Shown in pieces: positions 36,613 through 50,407 of a stretch of DNA of 64,000 nucleotides (position 1 is the stretch's first letter; each line of letters begins with the position of its first letter). Position numbers and translations under genes: made by a program. A model generated the notes under the pieces. That model saw nothing but the letters and a program-made list of their open reading frames with translations. It searched no databases and was not told the origin of the DNA. Source of the DNA: Synaphobranchus kaupii (lineage: Eukaryota; Chordata; Actinopteri; Anguilliformes; Synaphobranchidae); NCBI GenBank assembly GCA_029718625.1, contig CM056380.1:100241971-100305970 (forward strand). Reading direction: 5' to 3'.

Positions 36613-38801
36613 GCGAACCCACTTCTGTCTCAGAGCCAAATGTCAAAATACTCCGTTGTGATTCATTTTTAAACACTGTAATGCAACACAACCTCTGGGA
36701 ATTAAAACAATGAAAAAAAATGTTTTCTTCCATATGGAACATATAACATAGTTCTTCCATTGAAAATGATCGATATTTACTCTGGGATATTTTCTGCTCT
36801 CTTTTTGTCTGTGGTTTAAACCTCAGAGAGTTTCAGACTGGGTAGGGTTATGTCTCTGAAGATCTCAGCATTAATGGGCAGAAATATCCCTCACAAGTTA
36901 CGGATAATGCAGATACATGTCAAAGCAGCTTCTTCTATTCCGGTCTCTCTTTTCCCTCCATACTGACGCTCAATGCAAAGATTATGTATCCATATTTAGG
37001 TACATTTTTCAAGGTTCAGTGTGCCCTAAAATTTCTACATATGGAAATATAGTTGGTTGTGTTGTACAATGAACACATCGCAGGATTCTGTCACAGAACG
37101 CAATACCCGCAAATTGTCAAGGAAGCACTGGTGATATTTTCCGTCCCTTCGGAAAGGCATCTGCCGCTATGCATTTAACTTCACGTGGCAGTTCGGATGA
37201 CTCTTTTGAACTTCTAAAGATGTCTGTTGTTTCAGGACACCGTATGTCAACCCCAGTGATGTGTGAAACTCTTTTAGAGGTCAGGCTAACTACCACAGAT
37301 GTCCAAGAAGCCCACTTTGCTAACCCATGCCAGTGCATATTGAGAATAAGAAGACGCTAATCACATGCACCTCCCAACAAAATAAAAATAAGCAAATAAA
37401 TAAATAAAATGCTCCATGATATGCTGCTGCATGTCCATGGGAGGCATGTTTCTCTGACAAGGGCTTTTTCACTCCAGGGATTATGATAATCTGACAAATA
37501 GACTGAAAATGTGGGAGGTATCAAATTAATGGATGAGTAGATTTGCCATGCAACTCTCCACTCTGGAAGCTGGAAGTTGGTACTAGAAACAAGCTTAAAA
37601 TGTGGGCAAAGCCACATCAGTGGATAAATGAGATGTGTTAAAGAGAAAGTGTTTGAATTATATGACCTATCATGGTACAGGTAACTCGTGCAGCAGAACT
37701 TCAGATATATGAACTGTCCGGTCAACAAAAGGGGTATGAACTCTTCGGGGAATAAGGGAATAGTAAATCCACCGTTTGCCATAGATTACAATACATAGAT
37801 TATCTTTGTTATTATAAATGATTAACGTTAAACGTAAGCAAGTCTTTCCTGTCCCTCTATAACTGCATCTTGGGTTAATCTAAAATCGGCGAGTTCGTTT
37901 CCGAAGGTGTGGCAAATTAAACTAAAAGGGTACCCTACCTTCTTGCCCACAATAAAACATGTTTTTAAGGCACTTTTTAACACAATATCAGATGCATTTA
38001 TTCGTTACCAGTGCTAGACAGTGCTAGAAACAGTTTTAGTTGAGATGGGTCGTCAGAAGCTGCCTGTACGTTCCCCTTTTTAATGTACCCTCACTTTTCC
38101 TGGCACTGTAAGAACTATTGCTGAAGTGCTTTGAACTTGCAGTTCTCCCTGTGCATCCTTCTAGTGCTTTTCAGCTCTCTAGACACCGCACATAAGCTAC
38201 ATTACTTATGAAATTATGTATCGTCCATTTGTAATGTTTTAATTTTTGAGAATGCAAGACGGGTAGAATTTTTCCGCTAACAGTTGGTCAACTACAGACA
38301 GGCTATTATTTTGCCTCGTATGCTGGATTTCAGCAAGCTGGTGTAGAAAAAATATGTTCTAATGACATCCATCTTACAGCTTGTTTGATTGTCGGTTATG
38401 AATTCATAAAATTATTTATAGCTACAAAATAAGTCCCGGGTTTAAAACGGCTAGAATAACGCATATAACCACTCCAATACATGATTCAGATTAAAATAAA
38501 TGCCTTTGACTTTACTTTCAAAGTAAACATACTACCCCCCCATTCTTGAAGGATTTGTACCTCTCATGTTCTACCATAGTTAGTTTGTGTTACCTGTATT
38601 TTTGGAGAAATTGCTGCTACCTCAGTTTCAGATTGAAATTCTATCCTAATGTGCTCCAGAACCACTTCTCTTTGTTATTCACTTCCCTAGTAACCTGGGT
38701 CCCTGAATCAATGGGATTATCTGTCAAATCTACCTAGCGCAGTAACAGAACACCTAACTCTCATATGCATGCATGCACTCACGCATACATACAAACACAC
38801 A

Positions 38802-38845
<44 letters not shown>

Positions 38846-41800
38846 TAAATAAATACAAATTTATCAGGAAATCCTCTCATATATACCTATGAAATGAGTT
38901 GTGCTGCATCAGTGGACATAAGTCACATATTTATTTTCCTTTACCATCTACAAAGACAGGAAGCCCACTCTGCAGACGGGAGCAACCCGAGAGCAACCAC
39001 CACACCCAACACCGGGAAGCACTTATAAGATGTGATTAACACCACTGTTGTGGGCCTAATTAAGTCAGCCTCAATAAGTGTTCAGCAAACGCGATGACAA
39101 AGCGCTCCGAGCGAAGAACCCCAAGGACCCGATGAATTACATGACCCGCGCAGGGAACGCCGTTTTCTGGAGCGCCTCCGGTGCCGATGCAACACAAAAC
39201 CGGAGATCTCAGGACAGAGGGGTGTACCAGGATCCTGTCAGCTCCGGTTCCCAGGAATGCGCGGTATTCCGCCCACCCAGCATAGCTCCATCTCCAGTAG
39301 CGTCTGGACAATTCAAACTTCACCACAAGCAATCCATTCCCCTGACCACAGGCCCAGCGCGCTCAGGGGATTAAAAGTCTCCTGCTGGGTGCACATAACT
39401 ATGTTATGGGGGCAAATTAGGTTTTCCCTCAGTCGGAGAGTTGCGTAAACAGAGTGGCCGGTGTGACAAATTCCATTCACAAATTCCCCCAGAGAGACTA
39501 TTATCACGTTTGATAAGATATTCCATTTTGCAAGGCAAGGGTACAAGTATTGGACTGTTGAGACGTAGCAGCCATTTATTTTATTACCGTGCATCTCCAG
39601 TACAATTTGAAAAGAAATGCTCAAACGCACAGACTAAACTCCAGGAACTGAGCTGAAAGAAGTTAAGCAGGAGATGCGATCAGACCACTGGTTTCCAAAA
39701 CCAATGCCTGTGACAAGGTCTTGCAACTACTGCATTGTGTGTCCGTAGATCAAAGGATTGTAAAGTGAAGTTCAACTGAATCGTATTTGCACACATGCAG
39801 ATCATCCACATTGTATGCATATCAGAATCATATTGTGCATATGATTTGAGGAAGTATCTGTATGCGAGGCCACTGATGCTTTTCTACCTTGTTAAGTTTA
39901 GAACTCACCATGGAATGTGGCAGAAATTGAGTGGAATGTGATTTTATTTTCTTTTTCTTTTTTTAGTTGAACCAACCAAAAACTGATGCATGGAAAGTGA
40001 GAATCTCAAGGTCACACGATATCTTCATGAAGGGTCCTTTTCCACATTACTGAATTAATGAATTAACTGAATTTCATGTGATGCTACTTCAATAAACTCT
40101 GAATAAATAATAGTGCTCTTGCCATTTTACATGAAAAAGTAAATTATTTGAGTATCACCACAGCAGCTTTAGTCAGAATTTTATTTTTATTTTTTTTTTT
40201 TAAATGTAACACGTTTTTTTTCCCTTATAAAGTATTGCTCCTTTTATCTGCCATTACAAAGGAGTCTGCCTGCAAGCTTGTGTCAGCTGAATGATGGACA
40301 TTAATCCAATGCACTGGGTTTATGGGGCGTACGGAGATAATTTTCACACAACATACCATGTGCACTATGTCAAGAAAAAAAAAAAACCTCACATTGACCT
40401 TTGTCCCCATCTGTACCAACATTTTATGCCAGCGACTGTACACACAGCATTATTTACACATCCAGTGCAAATAGAAACCAAGGACAAATTAAATAACACA
40501 CATTCTTTCTCTGGGAGCCGCAACCCTCTACTCTTCCCATTGAAGAGCCGATTATAGAGATAGCCAGGAGTAACTGTGTTATATCACTCCACTGAACTGC
40601 TTCTGCCTAACAGTGAGATCCACTGGCTAAACAAATTATCAATTTTACGAATGGTTTCAGGTTTGTACAGGACTGAGAGAAAATGAGGAAAACTATACTA
40701 ACACTACAAACAGATGCACAAAATAGCTATTTTACAACAGTTAGTTCCGACTGCGCATTGTGATTCGCCGAGAGGCATTCCCTGAGTGCTGATATACAGT
40801 GCAACATCACTCCGCTTTGTTTACATTCTAATTGATACCTTGTTGGAAAAAAAACGGCTCCGATTGTCTTCAGCGCTCTGCCTGCGGCCTCGTGGCTATG
40901 ACCAAATCACAGCCATCCTGATATACAGTAACAGCACTCCCTCTCCTGCGATATTGCGCAAATCTACAGCAGGCTCACACCACGCCAAGCTGAAAGTCCA
41001 TGGTGTTCCGATACTCACCCTGGACAAACATTACATCAGACTCATAGGGAAAACAAGAATCATTTGAAAAGTTAACAAATCAAGGTGAATGATAAGGAAA
41101 AGTCATTCAGGCCAAACCAGGCTCATAGTTGAGCCTACAGTCTAGAGTGCCTCATGTACTTTGCCAAGCCTGGTCTTGAGGATTTCAAGGGTCTCTGGTT
41201 CTACTACAAGTCCTTGGCAGAGGCCCAATCCGTTAAATGTTCCGCACTTCCACTCGCCACTTCCACTTGGGAAAATCCCTTTCGAAACCGGAAATTGTGT
41301 GTTGCCCTTGTCAAGTGTGGTCCAATCCGTTAGAAATGCAAGTGAAGTAGGCCTATGTGAAATCAGTCCCTCGACCCTCGACTTGGCTCGAGGAAATGAG
41401 TCCACAAAACTACAGACACCAGACAGTGAAATTGCCCAGAATGCTTTACTGTAACCCCAAAGTTCCTGTTTCAGAAGTTGAAGTTTAACCCCTAAAGTAT
41501 CTCCTGGGAAAAATCCTAAAAAATTGAGAAAGCAACATAGTATAGTATAAGAGATCTTATAAAAGTTTTTTATTTTTTTTATTGTACAATTGAAATGTTG
41601 AATAAATTAGGAAATAACATTGATTTAGCAGTTAATGCCGTTTTAAAATGATTATTTCAGGCTAGCTCACGTTAAATAGCTACATAATCAGCTTGTTGCA
41701 GTTACAGTCAAGTATCTAGTAGCTAGGCTAATAGCCAGCAAACAAGCCAGTGCGAGTTTATTAGCATGAAGTGGCAATATTTCAAACACGTTTTGCTTGG

Positions 41801-43633
41801 ATTTCATATATAATACAGGCAGCTTGCCTCTTTAATACTCCCGCACCAAAGCCATCTGCATCCACCGTATTGATTGTAGTTTATCAATATATTTGATCGG
41901 GAGGTATTTTGTATAGTGTATTCTTCCCCATTCCTGCTTATAAGTTACAGTATTTTAAGGGTGCAAAATAATTTCTGTCTATCAATAAATTGATTGGCAA
42001 TAATTTCCTAGCCTTCTCTTTTGCCATAATAGACAATGAAATATTGGTTGGAGTTTGCAGTCTTGTGTAATTTATTCTAATGTTTTGCATGGACTCGCTT
42101 GTCCATGGTCTTTTGGCATGTCCATCATCTCTGGCTCAGACAAATTTGCAAGTGCAAGTGTGGTTCACTTAAAAAATAATTCCCTTCCTTGCTCCTCCAC
42201 ATCGGTTTGAGTGCTGTGTCACAGTTTTGCAAGGGCAGAATATTTAACAGATTGGACCGCAGCCCTGGTAATTGTGGTCAACTATTCAGTTCTCTTCACG
42301 CGTTTCTTCTGGTTACAAAAGTTCCCCAAGAATACCATATTTAATCACTGAATTGAGATTATCTTGCACTGAAGGGCACAGGTTATGTTTCAGCACAGGT
42401 AACCATGTCTATCTTCTAAATGGATTGTAGTTGCATTTAAACTCAATGGAACAAATACGTACAATATACAAATATAAAAGCCTCACGCTGAAGCTGAAGT
42501 TTTATACGGGAACCTGTTCAGGAAAGTGAATTGATGTGATTTTCTATCAAGAAAAAAAAAAAAAACATACTGCCAACGTCTGAGGTTTCTCTTTTTTAAC
42601 ATGCGTATCGACTTCAAGGTCAGGAGCTCCAGCCCCTCCCACGTCTCCCTCATCAGGTGACTACAAGGCTGTTGACAGGGACCTCCATCATCAACAGTAA
42701 TCTGACCTGACAGGTTCCTCAGGTAACAAAGCTCTGGGTGCGCCATCATCCCCTAAACAGCCCGCGTTACTGGTTCTGTATGGGAGACCGAAAGGCCCAG
42801 GGAACAGAAAGGAACCCTTATCAGTCTCCCAGAAGTCGAGTCAGATAGCTGGCCGACAGCTGAGTACTCTTTTTTTATAGCGATTAGCGCCAAAGTGAAG
42901 AGCTGCTTCTGGTAAACAGCTTCAACTGTCTAAAAAAACCTTTTTTGCATCTCAAAGGCAAACAAACGTCACGCCTCTTTGCATTGCTCTTCCTGCACAT
43001 ATTTCTTGAACTGCTATTAAATTTACCTCCTCACCACGACTGAATCACGTCATCCTATGTGATTCTATCTTACAAAGCATTGAGCAAGATTGGCTGTGGT
43101 AGAATTAAGGTATTCAAGCTTTTGCGCAAACTATTACAAAGACAAAACTGCTAGAGCCGACTGAACTCTCAACAGAAATGCTAATTTGACTAAGGCAGAG
43201 CATGATTTGTTTGCAGAATCCCTTTCACTTTTACTTTTTGCATGGACTCTGGCTCAACACAAGGCACAGCACGCCAGACCCTCTGACCCAGTTCTCTCCA
43301 TGTGCATGCCCTGCCCTGACCCGATAGAACCATTACATCTCTTCAAAAGTAATCAGGCAAATTAAATCAAACAAAATCCTCCATTTCTGTACAATTCAGA
43401 GATGGAACACGCTACAGTGGAAATGACCCAGAAATGGGACATTCAAAAGACACAAATGTTGAAATTCCTCCCCATTACATAACATAATAGTTAATGATTT
43501 TCCCAGAACAAGTCTGTCAAGAGAATCAAGCAAGGCCACACATTGGCATGCCGGTGGTCCATATGTGAAGAACCCAATCCTGCCACAGATTACTCAATCC
43601 TTTCTTTCTTTGGCAAAGGTACTGCTTAAATTA
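36613..43633. other. Intronic non-coding stretch, no gene seen
   Basis: Unique-looking sequence with an AC microsatellite (38795-38842), poly-T or poly-A runs (40190-40220, 40376-40386) and no recognised gene. The 141-codon minus frame at 37357-37782 has no domain I recognise and sits in AT-rich DNA. Confidence 0.5.
38795..38842. repeat. (AC)n microsatellite, imperfect
   Basis: About 24 AC units with one AT interruption, preceded by an ATGCATGCATGC tract (38764-38777). Confidence 0.95.
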
Positions 43634-43817
43634 CAGTCAGAAAAAAAGGGTTATTTGGTTTGTCTCAATAGGGGAACCCTTTTTAGTTTTTTATGGAACC
43701 CTCTACGGTCTGTGTGAAAAGCGTGCCAAGTCTGAACCATTTTGCCCAATAAAGAACCATTGCACTAGATAGGGTTCCTCTATTGAGCCTTTTGGAACCC
43801 TTTCTTCTGAGAGAGTG
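43634..43817. mobile_element. Small foldback MITE with GGGTT/AACCC arms
   Basis: The left arm AGAAAAAAAGGGTT (about 43640-43653), then CTCAATAGGGGAACCCT, is mirrored on the right by AGGGTTCCTCTATTGAG and AACCCTTTCTTCTGAGAG. The element is about 185 bp with no coding potential. It resembles a dispersed AGAACCCTTTTT/AAAGGGTTC repeat of fishes. End positions are approximate and no clean target duplication was found. Confidence 0.65.
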
Positions 43818-45986
43818 ACATTTCATTCATTTCAAACCCAGTAAAGCATTTAATAAGTGACTGTGGCACTTGATACTATGAATCTGAGTCTTTTGACATT
43901 TGTGATATTTTACACATCATGATTCATGTCAAACATCCACTAAAATCAATTAAAATATTTATTTTTTTTCTTCACAAAATGGAGGCATGCTGTGGGAATT
44001 GTCAATGCATATTTCCATCCTTTTTCAAAACTAACCTGAATGCTGAACCAAAACCACAACGTTTCAAAAAGTATTTGTTAAGTGTTTTTTTATTTTCTAG
44101 TCTTGGATATCAAACAAGCTCTAATTCAACCCGATTGGCATTCTAACCCGAACTATGACCCTTTCACATGATCGTTTACAGAGAAAACGCTAGTGTTGAT
44201 CCTTGAAGAGATATGGGTACTTCAACCTTTGATAACCATAGATTCCACCGGCTTGGGATCTATTTACCCAAAGCTTTCATTACCCGTTTCCCTACTGCTT
44301 GCTGTATAGTATGTCATTTGGTTTGCCGACTTGCAGATGATACGTAAATTAAGGAAAGATTTTTGTCCTCTGTCAGGAAATCCATAGGCTATGTACAAAT
44401 GGACTTGATTACAAAACATATTTTCCCGATTAGGACTGATTAGAGGTAAATTGTCTGAATGTATGCATTATTAATCTGGAACAAAACACCACCATATGAC
44501 CATATCTCGATAGCATCTCTAAAGGGATCTGGAATAAGCCCAGCAGTGTTCTTAACACACAGAAGAAGGTGAGTGGTTGGCTGGTTTCCTGGCAAATAAT
44601 TTGTGGATTTGAGCTGAATCACACCATGAAATGTTTGCTTGGACTGGATGTTTGGAACAGAAAGTAAAGCAATGCAGTGTTTACCCTGTAAAATTGTAGT
44701 AGTCATTACTAGCATAGGTGTGTTTATACCAAACTACCTCTTATTTTGAATGCATATCAGAAAATGATATCATATTTTTGGACATATTATGGCTCGATGT
44801 GTACAACCAGAATAAAGTGTTGGAAGTGGTTATCCTGTGCAATCCATATAAAGACCTTGTTGAAGGAAATTAATAAAATGGATAACAACTAAATCCAAAA
44901 ACCCGGTGTCATCGTCTTGGGTTTTGATGTAGTCCATGGCATTTTTAGTTTTTTTAAAACAAACATGACATGAAAATAAATATATTTTTCATCAATACGC
45001 ATGCTGATTTGTTTAATCCACAATGACCATTGACCTGTGTGTGTCAATTTTGCAATTTATCAGCTGATGAAAGTATGCTTGGTAAATTCAGATTTGTCTA
45101 CAGGAAAATGTTTATACCACTTCCATGGTCTTCTCTGCATTGAAATGGTCCCTCCAGCAGGACAACAAAATACACAGCTTGATTGTTTCATACAGATGAG
45201 AATCTCACTACAGACTCCCATGAAAAGCAGACCACAGGCAATGGGGTCAACCCCATCAAACTCTCACTGTGCGCATACAGAAGTAACCAGGACAGCCTGA
45301 AGTGTTGTCTCTTTCAATAAGTCATTGTCCTTATTAGCAATATTGTGTAATAGAGATTGCTCCTATTGGTTTATCCAGACATTTTTGGAACTTAAACCTG
45401 TGGAAGCTGTGTGCGTGTGTGCAGGTGTGTGGGTGACAAGACTATATGTCCAGTAGAGAAAAAGTTTTGTTGTCATTGGTAATTCAGTGGCTACTATGTT
45501 ATGTTAATTTAGGAAATTATTATATTCTTAGTAGCCTACATTCACAACTGTGTTTAATTACGTTACAGCCTAATCAATGTGCCTTTACACATGCGATTTA
45601 TTTCGTTGTAAGTTTTATTTTTATTTTTTTTAAATTTGGTTGGGATGTATCCTATTGTCAATAAGATTAACTACAAACATAAACATAGCCCAGTGAAAAT
45701 ACATGGGGAAGAGTGAACTCGACAATGCCATCTCATGAAAGGGAAATGTGACGCTAATGGCTTTCCGAGGCTTTAGACATGATTTGTTCAATATAAATCG
45801 GACTGAATTCTTAAGAAGTTGTAGGCCTACCACTAACAAAAAGTTCACATTAATTTACCATACCACCTGCGCCTCCTATATTACCAAACTGCATTGGTCC
45901 GATACTATTTCGTCAGGAAAAAAGAATACATTAAAAACAAAAACAAACAAACAAATTGGACCCGTATAAAGTCGTTTACTTGCATC
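43818..45986. other. Intronic stretch adjoining magi1 exon 1, no gene seen
   Basis: AT-rich sequence immediately downstream of the exon 1 donor, with no repeat of note. Short frames only. Confidence 0.6.
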
Positions 45987-46460
<474 letters not shown>

Positions 46461-47467
46461 ATTCCGATTCGGTTGTCCACTTTAATGGAGCTTATGACCA
46501 GCTGCTTCTAATTGGCAGATTTTATTTTCCTGATTTTTCATATTCTATAACATATTTGCTATTTGATCCCTCTGGGTCGTTCTTATCCTCAATGATACAA
46601 CCCGCTTTAGTTTCATTAGCGTCCAGAGTCCACAGTTATTTTATCTCCAGTTTATTTAGTTTTGTTCTTCCACTTTTCTTGTTTTCTTTTTAAAATCCGG
46701 GTAAGAAAGGGTTTCTTTTACCTTCGCGATGAGTTGGTTGGACGTTTCACATCGATCACGGCTCCTTTAAGCAGGTACGACGTTGCAGTCTGTATTGTTA
46801 CATTTCATCCTATTCTGTTTGTTCCTGCGATCGGGATCTACTGATAGTAAAGTCAGCGCATGCGTGCACCTTCCCTCTGGAGCCCTAAAGGGAAATCCTG
46901 GTAGCACCTATTACAGGGTCCTAATGCTCCACTTTTCTTTATCAGGCGAAATGTTTACAAACCGTAAAATGGATTTTTAAACTTATCCAAAGTCATGTTT
47001 ACAGAAGCTTACACAGAGAAATGATTCTAACATATTTACACAAAGGTGAATACATTTCATAAACTAGTTATACAATGAAATTCACTCATTAAAGTGTTCT
47101 GCATGAACCTATGAAAGCAACGGCAATAACCTCTTTTAATAGCCTATTGAGATCTGAAAGAAAACATTAACTAATTATGACCTTTGCTTCCATTTTACTG
47201 TTAGGATAAAATGTATTACCGTATTCTTTTAAAAATGTTAAAAAAATCTGTGACACATCTGCGTACGATGACCTGCACAGCAACATTCTTAGGTCTACAT
47301 TCTGTCTCTGAGGAATGCTAAACGCAAGGAACACGCTAAAAAGCTTACCAGCGTGCTGATGATTCCATCTGTCAAAGGAGCATAATTCTGGTTTATATCT
47401 TTCATAATTTCATTTCCCACACTGCCCTGTTAACTGCTCATTCGCCTTTGTTTCATTTTTTACTTTG

Positions 47468-47503
47468 TTTTATATAATGTCTTTGTTTTGACATTATATA
47501 AAA
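47468..47503. repeat. Perfect 14-bp inverted repeat
   Basis: TTTTATATAATGTC (47468-47481), 8-base spacer, exact complement GACATTATATAAAA (47490-47503). Confidence 0.9.
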
Positions 47504-47530
47504 TGGTTGTAAATACAATTTGCTAGGACT

Positions 47531-47589
47531 ATAATAATAATAATAATAATTTTGTTATAATTTGTTATTATTATTATTATTATTATTAT
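47531..47589. repeat. Mirrored (ATA)n / (TTA)n microsatellites
   Basis: Six copies of ATA (47531-47549) and eight of TTA (47565-47589), with a 15-base spacer; the two can pair over at least 19 bp. Confidence 0.93.
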
Positions 47590-49537
47590 GACATAGATGA
47601 CATAATAACATGGGGTGGGGGGGCAATGCTGGTTAACTGGAATGAGAGCATCTGTCAGGAGTTTAGTGGGATCTGACGTATCACGTGGCTTACCTTAGAA
47701 AGAGCAGATGTTTTTTTTTTTTAACCTAAAAATACCATCCTAAGTACTCTCAGTCCCAGGAGAGTGGAACCAGCGACCAGGATGGGATGTGAAAACTGAA
47801 TGCTTTTATGCTGAATCGTGATAGCTTTTCCTCAAATCGACTGAAAAGCAGCCTTACTCACAGAACGTTATTATCATTACACATAGCAGCAACTATTACC
47901 TGAGCACCTAATAAAGATCAATTTTACAACTTCAATATTTAACTAAAAGTTTATATAATAACATGGATGTTGCCAGGGCTCCATTTTTTCACTAAACTTT
48001 GATCTGGGGTCAATCAGCACATTATTTTCCTTTCTAGAAGCCTGTCTTTATTCCATTTCATGCAGGATTTGACCATAAGGTGACTTTAATTGTACTGCCA
48101 GTATGTTTTGATGCACATTGAGAATGAATATTTCTTATGTAATGCTGCACACTGCACTACAAATGCTCTGCAAAAAAAAAAAAATCATACAAAGGTAAGG
48201 AAACCTGAAAAGAATAATTTTCCACTACATTGTTTTCTACATCTGTAGACTAGACGCCTATTCAAATCCAAGTTAACTTCCATTTAAAATTGCCCAAAGT
48301 TTTAAACCCCTTCTGTGCAATGTTTTTCTTTTGTTTGTAATTGCATATTTGTGTGTTTCCAGCATTTCTTTTTTTTAAATGGAATGAAATGAGATGGGAA
48401 CTCTTGCTTTGCCAACGGCTGGCTCGCTTGCTTGTCTGAGTTTATCTCTCTAAGAGTAGAATTTACTCGTTCATTTGCTCTTGTCCTTTCGGCGGGATGA
48501 AAGGATGAGCATTGCCCTTCCACATTCCTTACACCCTCCCCTGCCACACTTTGGAGTCTGCCAATCAAATCAGCCATGACCTATGGCAGGGGTCAGACAG
48601 CAGCAGTGCCTGCAGCTTGTCAGAGTGACCAAAATCTGTGGGATTGATGTTTGCAGACTGGTCTCTCTCTCAGTAACACCATTTTTATTTTTTTGCACTA
48701 TATACTCAAACAATTAATGTAATCTACAGTAATGTAACATAATGCTACACTAAGGCTAACATAATGCTACACTGGATACGGTACCCTTGTACCATAATTA
48801 TTACTTTTGCTTAAGGTATAGTTTTTAATCCATCCAAGTTCATTGATTGATAATCGGTTCATTTTGGTTATGATTTCCTAATCATGCATCTATAATGTTG
48901 AGATGTACACTGTAGTTTCCCAATGAATAAATATTGATGGAAAAGCTTAAATGTCAAAATATTTGTGAAGGGAAAATATGTTTTATACAACTGGATATTA
49001 CTATAGATAGCCTACCGGATGTGTTATGTGGCTACAGTATTTTTATTGTTAAAGAAAATTGGTGTATTGAGATTTCCACAAACAAGAAGGCCAGTGTGCT
49101 TGTATGAGAAACTACCACTAACCACCACAATGGCTCAAATTGAAAGTTTATTTTAACCATCGCATATTTTACTACTGGCAAGTTCATCTTTGAATTCTGC
49201 AATGTCTTATAGTAAACATCCACAATCCATGTCAAATGCTTAAAGATTGACTAAAGGATAACAACTCTATTGACCACTGAAACAATAACTGCAATGAATA
49301 AATACATGCCACAAGTCTCCCGAGTGGAGATTGCGGGTTGAAAAAAATGAGCGGTTGTGTCAGGACATGCAATCAAGGCTGTTATTTCCCCGGCCATGGT
49401 CAAATTCCCGAGACGCAGCCCACAGCATTTTCAGTACGTTCCCTGCTAAAGAGAATATCACTTTCACTCTGGATCACATCCTCCTTTAATGCACTTTTAG
49501 TGTGGTTCTGGCAGTGCTGGGCTGTTAGACAATGTAA

Positions 49538-50185
49538 TTAGTTAGAATCTGCAAGATAAGCCACGGGACAGGGAGGAGGCCTGCAGGTGTTGCGCAACGC
49601 CTGGAGCGCGGCCACTGCTGACCTTTGGCTGGACTTGTCTTTTAGGCCTCTCTTTTCACACAATCTCAGATATTCAAAGAGTGACTCATTCATTCCGCAG
49701 GTGGTCAGCAAGAGCAACGTGTGTCTCTTAAGCAACAGAGAGCGTGATGCAATGCGCCGGTTCGCTTCCAGATTTGCAGATGTCTGACGGGGCCCAGAAA
49801 ACAAGACGCAATCCGATTGGCCGCCTGGGTTTGTGAGTCGTGTTTGCGCAGGCAGGATGCGCATGAGTAGTGGCCTGCCGGCGGGTTGTTCCTTCCTCCG
49901 CTCCATTCCCAAACCGCTCCACCGCGCCTTCATCCTCACGTGTGTAATCCGCCTGGACGGAGGTCCGCGCGGCCGTAGCGAAAACGCCTGCATCCTGCTT
50001 CCGGTGTGTCCCAGCAGGGTCTTTTCATGGACCTTTTGGCAGACAGACCATAGAAACCATAGCTCCGGAAACAGTAGCCTCGCTTGCTGCCTCACTGTTC
50101 GATTGACAGACTGAGCAGCTCCCCCGAAGTTACAGTGCCCACACTGTAAAAAAGATGGATATTTACGAGCAATATACCGTAACAT
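49538..50185 (-). CDS. Unrecognised 215-codon open frame in a CpG-rich block
   Basis: From the ATG at 50185 to the stop at 49538-49540, it is the longest non-repetitive frame in the window. It starts MLRYIARKYPSFLQCGHCNF and ends with an E-S-L-F-E-Y-L-R-L-C-E-K-R-like stretch (about residues 166-180) that could form a helix. I do not recognise a domain, signal peptide or membrane segment. The block from about 49560 to 50115 is rich in CpG, which lowers stop-codon frequency, and an overlapping plus-strand frame of 93 codons exists, so chance is a serious explanation. It lies about 3.3 kb upstream of magi1 on the same strand and might be an upstream exon, a lncRNA or nothing. Confidence 0.2.
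   Translation of the reverse strand: MLRYIARKYPSFLQCGHCNFGGAAQSVNRTVRQQARLLFPELWFLWSVCQKVHEKTLLGHTGSRMQAFSLRPRGPPSRRITHVRMKARWSGLGMERRKEQPAGRPLLMRILPAQTRLTNPGGQSDCVLFSGPRQTSANLEANRRIASRSLLLKRHTLLLLTTCGMNESLFEYLRLCEKRGLKDKSSQRSAVAALQALRNTCRPPPCPVAYLADSN
49560..50115. promoter_or_regulatory. CpG-rich block upstream of magi1
   Basis: GC- and CpG-dense sequence between AT-rich flanks, including clusters such as CTGCCGGCGGG and GTCCGCGCGGCCG. It is a candidate CpG island promoter for an upstream magi1 first exon (minus) or a divergent transcript (plus). Confidence 0.4.
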
Positions 50186-50407
50186 TTCATGTTACTTCAC
50201 ATGTGTTTCACAATTTTTTCTAAAAACAGTCAGTGACCTTAAAATTACAGTGATGGGCAGGTATTTATTTCTTGTCCCGTTGTTTTACGGTCAACAGCTT
50301 CATGACACAAAACAGTCCAATTGTTTTTTTGTTTTTTTAAACGGTCTGTGAGTGTATTTTTACACAGTGACTGTATTTCTACCAATAAAACATATACTCA
50401 AACAGTA
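50186..50407. other. Short flank with no feature
   Basis: AT-rich sequence between the CpG block and a MITE; nothing recognised. Confidence 0.6.

Larger units (their letters stand above)
46461..49537. other. magi1 5' flank, no gene seen
   Basis: AT-rich. It holds a perfect 14-bp hairpin (47468-47503), mirrored ATA/TTA microsatellites (47531-47589) and poly-T runs. No exon of a divergent neighbour was recognised. Confidence 0.55.

Noticed and set aside
35922..36713. Long frames on both strands (up to 143 codons) with 14-residue repeats
   Set aside because: They are the 42-bp minisatellite read in frame; both strands are open because 42 is divisible by three.
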